Shown: piece by piece, positions 37,690 to 48,964 of the stretch
Layout: each line of letters starts with the position of its first letter
Position numbering within the stretch: position 1 is the stretch's first letter
Assembly (NCBI GenBank): GCA_905160935.1
Contig: CAJHZI010000650.1
Span: 434,001-498,000 of the forward strand
DNA from: Enchytraeus crypticus
Taxonomy: Eukaryota > Annelida > Clitellata > Enchytraeida > Enchytraeidae
DNA: 64,000 nucleotides
Direction: 5' to 3'
Made by a program: the position numbers and the translations under genes
Notes under the pieces: model-generated
Seen by the model: the letters and a program-made list of their open reading frames with translations, nothing else
What the model was told of the DNA's origin: nothing
The model's database searches: none

Positions 37690-39260
37690 TATTATAATTC
37701 ACTTATTACAGCGGAAGCATGCAGTTGCTATTCGCTTAATTAATTTGTAGCATACCTGCGATCTCTCCATTTAGTTAATTATGTTTGTGCGTTGATTCAT
37801 GATACAAATTAATAAACCCAGTTCTCTCTCTCGCTCTTCGCTCTCGCGCTCTCTCTATCTATCTCTCTCTCTTCGCGCGCGCGCTCTCTCTCTATTTCGT
37901 TCTCTCTAGAAGGTAAATCTTAATTGTTAATTGTCAAACCATGGCTTTAATTTTTTTATTCAATTTTGATTATTATTCTTTTTTAAACATGCATTTATTG
38001 AAATATTAAAAAGGCCTAATATACAGTTGAAATATCTGTTGAAATATTAAAAAGACCTTTGGAGAGTTATTTAAAAAGTTTCATTATAGGATAGGGCCTA
38101 TACGTGTATATAGTAGGCCAATAGCCTATTTCAACATGTTAATTGGGGATAGGGGCAATTTTTCCACCCCTCCAGTCAGAGGATTTGACCATGTAAAACT
38201 CGATTTACCTCATAGTTATTAGCCTAAATTGCCCAGAGAGTCACTCAAGAAACGGCTAAAAACTTTTAAAAGTCGTCACTTTGATCCTTGTGGAAAAATT
38301 TGAAAAACTATTATGCCTAATTAAAAATTTTGTACCGGCGGAAGATGCTTGCCATTTTAAACTGAGTAATTCGTCTGTGAATATTCTTTATTCCATTGTG
38401 AATAAAACTAATTTTCTAAAATGATGCATCCATTTTGCACAAGAATGAATATACGTAGGCCTAAAGATGATAAAAATTATACTGAATGAGTTCTGTACAT
38501 TAAAATTATTAGAATTAATGATTGCTCGTGAATGGCGCATTCATCAAGCATATAGTTAATTACGGGTTAGATCTACATGTACATCTATATCTACATGTAC
38601 ATGTACATGTATATCTTCCTATAGGCTGCTACTGGACAATGTTTCGTGTCGACAGGCGCAACTACATGCATATTACAATTAAAACTTGCGTTAGAAAGAT
38701 TCTTTCAATTTTGCTAAATTGATGTAATTACGTGGTGTACGGATTATATTATCGACTTCATGAGGTAATACATAGAATTCGTAATCTCTTTTTGCAAAAG
38801 ATATAAAACATACCTAATCATTTAGTTTCCAAGTGAATCCCAATATTGCATACTTTGGCACATAGGCCAATATAATGTTTCGGTGATACATATCTACAAC
38901 CGGCAATCAGCACCAGTGGAACGAAGGTTTACCACTCCTGGATGACACTTAAAACGGCACAAAATACGTGACCATCCTAAATTGCTTTTATAATGTTTTA
39001 TGAAAAACTAGTTATTCGCTTTGCTGTAGGGCAACAGTCTACCAATATGCTTGTACTCCCATAGTGGTAGTTTGCAGGTAAATGCCATTTAATATTTGTT
39101 TGTAAGACACAAGTTTTAATAGGACGATCTAATTTTTCCTACATGAATGTTTGTCCAGAGTAGCTACGTATCAAAATCATAATCCGTATTGTGAGTCGCA
39201 TCTTACTTTAAGCATAAATGTGTAGCCTTGTCTTCCCCCATACCCAAAGTTTCAGAAGGC
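37690..39260. other. Spacer downstream of the DEG/ENaC gene
   Basis: AT-rich. Contains the CT/CG tract and tacatgtacatgtacatgta near 38577-38612. No gene seen. Confidence 0.55.
37822..37912. repeat. (CT)n/(CG)n-rich tract
   Basis: CT runs broken by tcgcgctc and cgcgcgcgc. Confidence 0.9.
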
Positions 39261-39264
39261 TTAT

Positions 39265-39692
39265 TTATTCTTTAGGCTTTAGTGCGCTACCCGTCTTTGA
39301 AAAGCAAAATGTGGCGAAGAATTCCAGAAATTCGTAAATAGTTAGAAGAGTAGAACCAAGTAGCAAGCTAGTAGCTCCTCCAATGTCGCACATCATATTG
39401 AGAAACGAGTAAGCCCTTGTAGTTTCAATGCTTCTATACTCCATAGACGAGTAGTATAACTCAAATGCCGCATATTGATTCCTTATCTGCTCCAATGTTA
39501 CGTTTTGCATATGTCTCAGCAGAAATTTCCATGTAAAATCAGAGACAATGGATTGTGAGCTGGTGACGCTGTAGACAGTTCTGCTACAAGGAAGCCGACA
39601 AGTACAAAATGTTGATTCTATGTGGTTAACGTAATAATTGTTTAGGGCTGAGTTAGCGCATAGGAACTCCTCGATCAGATTGCATACTGGTT
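39265..39692 (-). CDS. DEG/ENaC last exon: thumb/palm, TM2 pore, C-terminus
   Basis: Two-base entry after ggttcag. Contains CTCRLPCSRTVYSV, then MEYRSIETTRAYSF, CDIGGATSLLLGSTLLTIYE and a short C-terminal tail ending LKPKE. The stop TAA overlaps an AATAAA hexamer (39264-39269), a possible poly(A) signal or coincidence. Confidence 0.94.
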
Positions 39693-42600
39693 CTGAACCT
39701 ATAACTCAATCAATCAATCGAACGATCGACCGAGCGATCAATCAATCGCTCAATCGGTCGGTCGATCAATAAATTTTATGAATCAAGTAATAAATATATC
39801 AATTAATTAATCAGTCAGTTAGTCAATCAATCAATTAATCAATCAGTCAATCAATAAAACTGGTTCTAGCCAGTTTTACAAAGTAACGTATACCTAGACT
39901 GTTAGGGTTTTGTATAATCAATTATAATTAGTTGAGGATAGGTAGAGCCTTTGTGTCGGAGTATTACAGTTATTGATATTGTTCTCAGCAGGTTAGCTCA
40001 AAAGGTTACAAATAAGGAAATCTGGAGAGAGTTGGTACAGATTGACAGTTAATAAATGCATTAAGAAATAGGTAGTAGAGCCGGATAGGACACACTCTAA
40101 GGAGGGGAAAGTCTACTTAAAGAGGTCATGGAAGGCAGAATTGAAGGAAATAGAGGCAGAGGCAGGCCGATATTAGGAACGTTATATGATTGAAAGGCTA
40201 CAGTATATTACGTTATATTCATATGATTGAAAGACTACTCATATGTGGTCATAAAGAAGAAACCCGTTACAGAGAAGAGTGGAGGCATTATAAGCCATGG
40301 ACCTGCCAGTAGGCAGTGCACTAAGAGAGAGTTATAGAGTTAAATTAACCACAATAGAAACAATATTATAAAATCTAATGAATTTTCAAATTCTACAAAT
40401 AGCGCGGTATTTTATCGAACGGCATGTATTTATAGATTCGAAATAAAATTGAAAATGATAAATGTAAACATTTCAAATGAAATGTTAGAGAATCATGACT
40501 CTCATTAATGAAGGTTCCATGTAGAAATTAATAGAGCCGACTAGGTTTTAATTCTTTACAGCACGTACAGAACAGAAAATTCTTGCAAAAAGGACAATCG
40601 TTCAGTGAAGAAATCAACAAAAATTCACAGAAATGCACAAAATTCAGGAATTCTCTGTAAATATGTGCTTTCTTACATGTATTTTCGACGAATAAATCAA
40701 AACGTAAATCTAATCCATTCGCATTTAGAATTTAACGTGCGATGATGCTACCTGACATGTAGTAGTATTTACACTGGCACTGATCCACCACATAGCGAGA
40801 TCTGCATTCACTCAAACAATTAGCTAATCGATATTCCGGGTCAGCTTCGCATTCACTGTATGGAGAAGCCAATTGCTGAATCTGAACAACAGTCAATCAA
40901 AGCAATTATCTCATCATTTGTTTCGTTTGGACCACTAACACGGTAATAATTCCTATCATTGTAGCGCTAAACGTCGAATATTGCTTGCAAATGGACGAGA
41001 AAATTCTAAAGCCGAAATTAAATTGTCTTAAACTGACTCAATTTCCAAAACAATATGAAAGTAGCAAAAGATGACGTAATTTGGCTATAATTATTAAGGA
41101 CGTATCACGCCACTGTGTAGTTGCTTAGCAGTACTGTAGAACTAGAATGTAGAATTAGACTGACAATGGCGCAGAATGGCAAAATGTTCATTGCGGAAAC
41201 AGCTCACTAGTATCATTTCTTTTCATGGAATAGGTAACTACCTAAATGAAAATAAATGTTTAACAAAAAATTTAAAAATAAACGGAAACAGCTCACTAGT
41301 ATCATTTATTGTCATGACATAGGTAGCTAACCATTTCATGTAAATAAATGATACTAGTGAGCTGTTTCCGCAAGGAACATTTTGCCATTCTGCGCCATTG
41401 TCAGTCTAATCTGTTAAATAAAAGCTACTGTATAACTAAATTGTAGTCATACTTTAAGAAATAGATTGATACCTAGACTTGTTTTACCAAAGGTAATCCA
41501 AATTATTAGATCTCTTAATTGCTGTTGGTTATGTTGATATGAAAACTGTAAAATATCTGAACTCAGACCCATCCTACGAATGATGCCTGCCAACAACCAA
41601 TTAAGCTAGTATGCCTTCATCCTTACATGTAGTCCTCTACTAAAATTGAACAAATCGAATAATTGAATTACTTATCGAACAATGGATATAGGCCTACCTG
41701 ATTTGACAAGGTAAAGGAATGATAAAGCTAACCTTGGTCATTGTAAAAGATAATCCTGTCATAAATCCTGGAGATACTCTGATTCCAAACTGAGACATTA
41801 AAGGTACTTCTGAGGGGTCATGCAGTAAGATCTGAATATTAACAATAACGATCGATTATTACATATTTGCTGGATGTATATTTATATTATTTGTATTATT
41901 TGTATTATTTGTATTATTTGTAATATTTGTATTTTTATATTATTTATATCATTCGTATTATTTGTATTATTTAAATTATCTGTATTATTGGATGTATATT
42001 TATATTATTTATTTTTATGTGTTTTTTATGTTCTGCTACTGAAAGTAGCAAACCAGACTAAAGCTGAATATGATTAAGAAATAAATTCATCTAATCAATA
42101 ATCTATTCGATTGAATATCATATCTAACCATTTAGACTCAATGATAACAAATGCAACAATCAAACGATCAGCGGATAAGACAACAGAGCCCTATTGAAAT
42201 AGCAACGGGATATGTGGAAGTGTAATAATAGACTTTATTTCACCAATACATGATAGTTTCGAACAAAGATATACATGTAGAAAAAAAGAGAGAAAAATAA
42301 ACGAAAAGAAATAGCACTTAGCATACAAGTACAATTAAGCAATGCAAACCTAGTAGTTTACAAGAGACAAGCAGAGTCAATTTAACTCAATTATTGATTG
42401 CGATATTCAATATTTAGCAATATTGACTGAATTGAGGGATATTAGTATAATTTTAAGGTTACATCACTATAGTAGAATATTAACCCGATATCCCGAACTT
42501 TCTGAGTGACTCACTAAATAATCTTCTTGTTCCACATCCAGGTACATTGAAAGTCCGTACTTTGATCCTGGTAAGCGAGTCACTAGCTGACCATCTGTTC

Positions 42601-44204
42601 ACAAATCAAATTCCAGAAGCTGGTCTAAGAGACGTTATGCCATCGGCGTTTTTTCTGACATCTTTAATTGGTAAGTTATGCAGCTGTGAGCACATTCTCT
42701 GTCTCTGTTTACCGCGTTGTGTCCGAGAATCTGGATACTAGACTAACCTTAACTGTATGTATAGTAAGAGGCGACTAGGCAAGAACTGAGGAAGGCAACA
42801 GAAATCACCTCAGAAACGATATTTTTATCAAGCCTTAGGCTACTTAATATATGCATAAAATTAATAATAAAAATAGTTAATGGCCCTTATGAAGTATTAC
42901 TTTGCTGATCTGTGTATTGCTCTTTACAGGGCATGAAAGCGGACTCTGCAAGAGTATTAATATATAACTTGAGTTAGCAGAATGGTGGAGAGTGAAAAAC
43001 CTTCTCTGTTACCGATTTCACACTCGGTGCTCGTTAGTGAGGTAGTTCTTATACTATGAGGTAAATGATTCGGAAATTTTTATTTTACTGTCAAGTAAGT
43101 ACATTTATTTTAGACATACATGTAGAGAGGGGATATAGTGCAACGGTTAGATTGTTTGCTTCGATCAATTGGGCAACAAAAATAAAATTAGTCGTGGAAA
43201 GGAAATTGTCTAACAAAACCGGTCACCGGCCGTAAAACCGCTATAGAAATGGCCATTTCGAAATGGTACGCTAATTAATTTTTAAACTAACAAATTTAAT
43301 ATTATGAAATCTTCAATTCTGAAAAAGTAAAAAAAACATGCATTATAGTGAAACTATCAACTACGTTGATAGGCCTATGTATCACTTTTCAATATCCCAA
43401 GCTTAAATCGTTAGGCAATTTAGTCCATTCCCGTGTAACCAGTCCTGTGAATGTTTGAGATTTTACTTTCAGATCAACGCGGCTGGGAATCGAACCCACG
43501 AAGTTCAATTCACATCAGGAACTGTCATCTAAAACTTCATAATAGTAAATTCATTAAATTAATAATAATAATAGTTAATAATTACGTAAATATTATAATA
43601 ATTAATAATCATAAGTTCATAAAACAAATTCCTGAAGTAATAATAGAGTAATTGTAGGTCCTACGGATCGCACAAAGATCACTAATATACGTAGTCTTAT
43701 GTTATGTTTCGATAAAGAGTAAAGTCCTTAGAGTTTCTAAAAATAGAATGTAAGGCCTTCGTTATCTTTCAGTTCAATTTGGACTTCTGTAGGACTCAAA
43801 CCTAATACAATGAAATAGGTAAGATTCAATGAATTAATATTCATCTGCTCTATATTAGAATAGCATTAGCAGAAAATTTGAAATTATCCAAGTAATGTCA
43901 TAATATACCATATAGCTATAAATGATATACCTGAGTTAAATGCTACACAATAGCCCATGTCAGTTAATATAACTTTAACAGATTTACTCCATGGTTGAGG
44001 ATTTTTGTAGCTATAGCGCTCTGACATCCACTTTATCTGAAATTATAAACAAGGCTACGACTTAAATGTTACATATGAACAATGTCTACTATTATCTAGT
44101 CAGCCACAGTTAGAAATAGATTTTCAACCAATAAATATACATGCATTAATGTTAAAGGAGGCTGCTTATGCTAGATATGATTTAGGATCCTATGCTGTAA
44201 CGCT

Positions 44205-44235
<31 letters not shown>

Positions 44236-45582
44236 TGCGAGAGAGAGAGAGAAAGAGAGGGAGAGTTATCTTTTATACTAAATTATCCAGTTTATTTACT
44301 TTAACTTACCAACAAGATCGACTCGTTCGTACACCCTGAAGATAGGTTGAATCGAATCTGTTCGCTGCTCAAATTTCCTATGATGATTTCGAGCTCCGTC
44401 AGATTTGGCTTTGATCTAAGTGCAGGAGGCCACAAACTCTTCAATGGCTCGTACATAGCTAAAAGTATCCCCGCCAAGCCTTAACAAACATGAACTGTTA
44501 TTATTCTTTTAATTATTAAATTATTCTGCTAATTGCTTGTAAGTTATCGACTTGTGCCGAGTTAATGTGATGTCAGACAACCACCATTGCCAATTGACGT
44601 TTGTTTACTGTAGGGAAATATATAGGCTAGTTAATTTGTTTTAATTAAAAAAAGAATGTTGAATTAATGAAAATTATATAAAGAATTATACTGTATGTAA
44701 CCAAGTGGATTAAACTACCAATAGATATGAAGCTTCCCCCCTTAGAATGTGTTGGATAGGACACATTCTAAGGGGGGAAGGTCTATTAAAAGAGGTCATA
44801 GAAGGTAGAATGGAAGGAAAAAGAGGCAGAGGCAGGCCGAGATTAGGTAGGTTAGATGATTTAATGACCCACTCATATGTGAAAATGAAGAAGGCGGAAG
44901 ACAGAGAAGAGTGGATGCGTTATATACCATGGACCTGCCAGTAGGCAGTGCACTAAGAGAGAGGGAGAGATATGAAGCAAAGCTTAACGTCTGTTGACGT
45001 ACGTACTTCAAGTGTATACAGCCAGTAAACTCTCGGCAGAATTCCAATCCATTATCGCCTTCATATCTGGTAAGCATGCCATCAAGTCGACAGCGGAAAG
45101 CAAAAGTTGCACTGGATCGTACATTCAAACGAAATATAAGCAGTCATCCTGGAGTGTCTGTAATTTTTAGTGAACAACGTATTGCATATTAATAATTCAG
45201 TGAATTGATTCTAGTGTATGACTTTGAAAAATAGCATCAGTATCAATCACTTACCCATATCAGTAGCCTTTCTGAGGCTGATGGATTTCTCTGAACAGAT
45301 GGTAACTTGAGGGAATGGAAGCTGCTCAGCTCTGGTGATGTTGTAGTTAGTGCTTGTTGGATGTCCTTCCAAGTATGCCACTCGATCTTGTATCTGATAT
45401 ATGGCTAGACCAACTCCAAAGAGCAAGAGAAGTGCCCAGAGCAATCGTTGCATCAGACATTTTGATGGGTTTCTAAGATGCTTAACTCCAATAACCGAGA
45501 CAGTCTCAGTGAATCTATACAAGTCTGTCTCCTTGTTTCCATCATAATTAGTACTCACTTCTGGTTTTATTTGGCAAGGCAT
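39265..45582 (-). CDS. DEG/ENaC/ASIC-family sodium channel subunit (six exons read, at least one missing)
   Basis: Six minus-strand exons encode a short cytoplasmic N-terminus, TM1 (about residues 47-66), a cysteine-rich ectodomain and TM2. Family marks: AEQLPFPQVTIC after TM1, MGYCVAFNS, ILLHDPSEVP and VSPGF, CEADPEYRLANC and CLSECRSRYVV, CTCRLPC, and DIGGATSLLLGST in the pore. Members assemble as trimers and pass Na+ across the plasma membrane; the gating stimulus cannot be read from sequence. Two hallmark motifs differ: Ile-Gly instead of His-Gly before TM1 (residues 31-32) and Gly-Ser-Thr instead of Gly-Ala/Ser-Ser in the filter. Exon 3 (exit phase 1) cannot join the 41733-41831 exon in frame, so one or more exons between them were missed or lost. 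It could be a functional divergent channel or a decaying copy. The introns carry LINE, foldback and (GA)n insertions. Confidence 0.88.
39700..39860. repeat. (AATC)n-type degenerate repeat next to last DEG/ENaC exon
   Basis: aatcaatcaatcgaacgatc and related words, starting 8 bases upstream (gene sense) of the exon, across the expected polypyrimidine and branch region. Confidence 0.85.
39985..40330 (+). mobile_element. LINE-A 3' portion in DEG/ENaC intron
   Basis: aaggttacaaataaggaaat, gataggacacactctaagga and ccatggacctgccagtaggc mark the standard 3' end. It has an internal duplication around tatgattgaaag and a short GA tail. Antisense to the channel gene. Confidence 0.82.
40752..40881 (-). 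CDS. DEG/ENaC exon: cysteine-rich ectodomain
   Basis: Encodes SPYSECEADPEYRLANC, then CLSECRSRYVVDQCQCKYYY, the PY-x-x-C...C-x-x-x-C-x-x-x-(Y)-(V)-x-x-C-x-C pattern of the family. Phase 0 entry, phase 1 exit at gtagca. Confidence 0.92.
41154..41410. repeat. Nested inverted/direct repeat in DEG/ENaC intron
   Basis: Arms 41154-41218 and 41346-41410 match over 65 bases with one mismatch. A third copy of the inner part (cggaaacagctcactagtat) lies at 41283-41308 in direct orientation, followed by a diverged repeat of the left arm's flank. Confidence 0.8.
41733..41831 (-). CDS. DEG/ENaC exon: LLHDPSEVP / VSPGF
   Basis: Thirty-three codons, phase 0 to 0, between attcag and gttagc. ILLHDPSEVPLMSQFGIRV followed by SPGF matches the H-x-x-x-x-P...G-x-x-(V/L)-x-PG segment of ASIC/ENaC ectodomains. 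Confidence 0.86.
41875..41990. repeat. TATTATTTG-type simple repeat
   Basis: Nine-base unit repeated with variation just upstream (gene sense) of the 41733-41831 exon. Confidence 0.8.
42750..42965. repeat. Family Z fragment in DEG/ENaC intron
   Basis: gtaagaggcgactaggcaag, aactgaggaaggcaac and gggcatgaaagcggactctg parallel the 55370 copy; the middle is replaced by AT-rich DNA. Confidence 0.5.
43738..43801 (-). pseudogene. Possible DEG/ENaC exon 4 remnant ending in a stop
   Basis: After an acceptor-like tgtattag, the frame that continues exon 3 reads LSPTEVQIELKDNEGLTFYF and then TAG. Family members have a G-x-x-x-GL-x-L-x-(L/F) segment exactly here, so NEGLTFYF fits. No GT donor lies between this segment and the stop. 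It could be a broken exon, an exon with an undetected boundary, or chance. Confidence 0.3.
43931..44036 (-). CDS. DEG/ENaC exon 3: GYCVAFNS motif
   Basis: Phase 0 entry after atttcag. Encodes IKWMSERYSYKNPQPW and LTDMGYCVAFNS; G-x-C-(Y/F/V)-x-FN is a family hallmark. It exits one base into a codon at gtatat. Confidence 0.85.
44212..44268. repeat. (GA)n microsatellite in DEG/ENaC intron
   Basis: GA run about 40 bases downstream (plus sense) of which exon 2 ends. Confidence 0.93.
44310..44458 (-). CDS. DEG/ENaC exon 2: early ectodomain
   Basis: Acceptor tttag, two-base entry matching exon 1, phase 0 exit at gtaagt. Encodes AMYEPLKSLWPPALR and later FNLSSGCTNESILL, with several N-glycosylation-type N-x-S/T sites (NLT, NLS, NES). 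No stop in frame. Confidence 0.78.
44733..44965 (+). mobile_element. LINE-A 3' portion with inverted 5' junction, in DEG/ENaC intron
   Basis: Encodes CWIGHILRGEGLLKEVIEGR, then GRGRPRLGRLDD, with an intact frame to the stop and a short GA tail. Its 5' end is a perfect hairpin: 20 bases at 44733-44752 are the reverse complement of 44761-44780. Confidence 0.88.
45255..45582 (-). CDS. DEG/ENaC exon 1: N-terminus, TM1, post-TM1 motif
   Basis: The ATG at 45580-45582 is preceded directly by an in-frame TAG, supporting it as start, although ctttag before it could also be a splice acceptor. It contains RFTETVSVIGVKHL, TM1 and AEQLPFPQVTIC, and ends one base into a codon at gtaagt. Confidence 0.9.
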
Positions 45583-45689
45583 CTAAAGTTGTACACCTTA
45601 AATGTAATTTAGTTAAGAAATCGTAAAATTTATCAATTAAGTAACATATGCCATAAGTTACTAAGTTTCCATCGGATAGCACTTCTTTT

Positions 45690-45737
<48 letters not shown>

Positions 45738-45740
45738 ATT
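45690..45740. repeat. (CT)n tract upstream of DEG/ENaC exon 1
   Basis: About 110 bases upstream (gene sense) of the start codon, so in the promoter, 5' UTR or a first intron. Confidence 0.93.
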
Positions 45741-46200
45741 TGATGTTTAATTTTGGATAGCAAAACATAAACATTCTGAAATGAAATTCATATAGGTTTA
45801 CAATATCTAAATGTTTATAATAATTTCTGTGGTATCATTTTTGAGGAATATTGATTAACATTATGCACTCTGGTATATTTTCTGCACTCTTTTATTTCAA
45901 GACAACTGTTATATGTCAGTTTTATAGTTGAGGAAAAAGCTATATATAATATATTATTAACATAATGATATATTTACCACAGTGCCTATTAAGAATTAGC
46001 GTGCCTGTGCATTTTTAGTAATTGTATAATTTTGTATTTATTTAGAATTTATTACTTAATATTTGTTATTTTACATAAATAATTATCATTAGCTCTTAAA
46101 ACTATATGTTGAATTATATAACTGTGTCTTTGGATGTTTTGATACATTTAAAATTCTAAAGATATCAACACTCCAGCATCAATATTTAAAAACGTTAATT

Positions 46201-46338
46201 TTTAAAAGCTGGTAAAGCTAAGGTTAACGTCAGTTTCCTCACTCGAAAGCGATGTCAGTGACGGGCGAGCCCAGGATTTGAACCCACATCAACTGATCCG
46301 CGGTCGAGTATTTTACTGACTTCGCCACTGGCTCCAGC
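46201..46338 (-). mobile_element. tRNA-derived SINE copy 8
   Basis: Full-length reverse copy in the spacer between the two genes. Extra head pieces (ctggctggagccag, ctggctccagctgg) lie just beyond it to about 46401. Confidence 0.85.
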
Positions 46339-47454
46339 TAAATTGCAATTGCACTTGCAAATTAGAATTGCACTGGCTGGAGCCAGTTGCTGGCTCCAGC
46401 TGGATCAATGTTGCATGATTTTATACATTTCCGTATTGAGTCCTTGTTCTTTAGTTCCTTGTTACTTAAATTTGCCATAAATTTTGCTCTATTGTTTTAA
46501 CTGTTGATACTACGCTATTGTTCTGTGCGAATCGAAATAAATAAATAAATAAAATAGACGTTAATTAGACCATGCAGATCTAAAATATCGTTTGCTTATG
46601 TCCTAGTTGGCAATATTCACTAATTGTAGGAAAATAAGTTGTTACAAATAATTTGAGAAAATAAAAATGATAATAATTTAGTTGGATGCAAAGAAATATT
46701 CTAAAAAAATTGATCTTAATAATTAGACTACGGGAGATCATATTTGTCTTAAAAAGTTTAGAGAAAATAAAATCTCGATTTACCAATTTATGTTAATATT
46801 AGATGAGACTGAGAAACGACACAAATGTTAGATTATGAGATTATAAAAGCGGATGCTTAACTGCTTATGTTATATAAGACGTTAGATACGTGTACATTCA
46901 TTTCACAAAATCTACGTCTAATTTAAAGTAAGTTCGTTAGGCCTATTGCAGTAAATTCCGTTTCATTTACGATACTACTTTCCGCACGTTAGCAGCAAGT
47001 CAACTAGCGCCTTATCTTCAGCCCGTTTGAAGTCGCAGAAAACAACTCACATGATGCACCTGTAGTGTTTACGATACTGCAGAGCGTACCTTGAAATCGT
47101 CATTTTTAAAATTTTTACTCCGTATATATATCCCCACATGACAACCGCATGTGTTTACAAAGTTTCCTTTCTGGGTTGCTGTTTTTTTGTATTTGTCGTT
47201 ATTTCCTCCTCTTCCCCTCCATTATTATTAATAATCGTTGCCTTTAGTAGTCGCATTGATTGCAGCCGGCGCTGAATTAAGAATAGCCTTCCAACACCCT
47301 CAGGAAGTTTTTATATTCCAAGATGTCAACACTCTGTCTTCCAAAGTGGTCGTCACAAAGAACTCACCGCGCCGAACGTGGCTTTACTTCGTTCAACTGA
47401 CACAGAGTTTAACCGGGTGCGCTAAATCCCCTCCCTATATCTCGTCATCATTTT

Positions 47455-47495
47455 CCCTTGAATCCTGGGTTAGCTAGGGACGGGATGCGGAGTGA
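47455..47495 (-). mobile_element. LINE-G 3'-end remnant
   Basis: ttgaatcctgggttagctag then gacgggatgcgg, with an ATC-rich tail just before it at 47442-47452. Confidence 0.45.
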
Positions 47496-47759
47496 CTTAT
47501 TAGCAACCATAACTGATTATTGTAAAAACTTCCCGACTGTCGCCCCTAAAGACTGGGATTTATTACAGCTAGATATCTGTAGTTTAAAAAATATGTTAGA
47601 ATTGTACAGAATGTCGATTCCTATCGATTAAATTTAACTGTCTCTTTTATGCATAAATATAATCATAAATGTTCATTATAATGGGCACGCATTATAGTTA
47701 TACAGCATAATTATATAATTTTGCAGTTGGAGTAAGTTATAGTTCAACACGCAACTCCA

Positions 47760-48330
47760 CAATGAAAACTTGCGAACCCACATTCGCCCCAGCGGTCACG
47801 AAGTCTATGCTTTAGGTCTTCACAGTCTTTCTGCAAACGCAGCTCAGGTAGAATGTCTCGCCATCACAATTTAAACGACATAGCCATTTCGCGAGCAAGC
47901 ATCCCTTCCTTGAAGGAATCAAACGGGTTGCCTAAGTCAGATGACAAGCGCTCTGACGGCATAGCTTTATTGTCTTGGTGTAATGGTATGATTGCCGTAT
48001 GGGACGTCACGGTCACTGACACTATGCCGAACTCTTACCCGAATACAACCGCAGAGTCACCGCGTGCTGAGCTGCTGAATTAACAGCCTCTAAGAAAATT
48101 AAAAATACCGCCATCTGTCCTTAGAGTATTAAGTTGTTCCGGGGACCATTGAAACCCCATAAATATTAAGACGTTAGTCCTATGAATCCCGATCGAGTTG
48201 ACTTTATTAATGGCAGTGACAGACCTATTGCAGAGCAAAGCGGCGATAAGCGAGACTTCTTTTTCTTTGGCAAAGGCTTTCTGTTACTTTGCAAAGATTT
48301 AATGCAGTCTACTTCGGCAATTCGTTTAAG
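47760..48330. other. Non-repetitive island 4 between the two genes
   Basis: The least AT-rich noncoding stretch in the spacer, with a 76-codon plus frame (47853-48083) that has no recognisable domain. It lies downstream of the RTK and upstream of the DEG/ENaC gene (both minus), so it could hold regulatory sites for the latter. Confidence 0.3.
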
Positions 48331-48964
48331 AGCTAGATGAACTTGAGTAGCCGGGCGGTGATTCAGCACTTACTACTCGAATTGTTTTTTATCAAACCCG
48401 GTTCTTTAGACCCATGGTATTATAAAATAATTACAATGATGACGCGCATTACAGTGAAATGGTCAATATTTCTGATATCTATCAGTTTAATACCACACAT
48501 TAACATAAGTGTATGTCTAATAAATATTACTACTAATATTTTACATAACTTAATATTTCAGAACAAATGAAATATAGGCAGTAGCATTCTATATAAAACT
48601 ATCACACAATAGAAGAAGATTACATGTATATAGCCAAATGAACGCAATCTACGTGAAACAGATGTTAGTGTGACAGTGATTCAAAAGTTGAGATATATAT
48701 CTACATTACGTTGTGATCAATTGAAGTGAGATTTCGATGTCATACATGTCTGTATGAGAATAAATCTAACGTTACATAGGGGAAATATGACAGATGTTGG
48801 CGTATATGACCTGAGGCCTTCATAAAAGTGACATATTTGACGAGTTGCATATGAGACATAAAAGCTTATGTGAATTAGCGTCATTTGCGACAAATGGGAT
48901 TTTATGACAAATAGGCTAATCTGAGACAGACCCACATGGCATAGAACAATATTTCACATAGATA

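Noticed and set aside
42547..42741. 64-codon plus frame with possible splice sites on both sides
   Set aside because: ccag before and ggtaagt within look exon-like, but no domain is recognised and it is antisense inside a DEG/ENaC intron.
43450..43560. tRNA-like B box (gggttcgattcc on the minus strand near 43483)
   Set aside because: No A box at the right distance and no cloverleaf could be drawn; at most an old SINE piece.
47238..47477. 79-codon plus frame in the intergenic spacer
   Set aside because: No domain; runs into the LINE-G remnant at its end.
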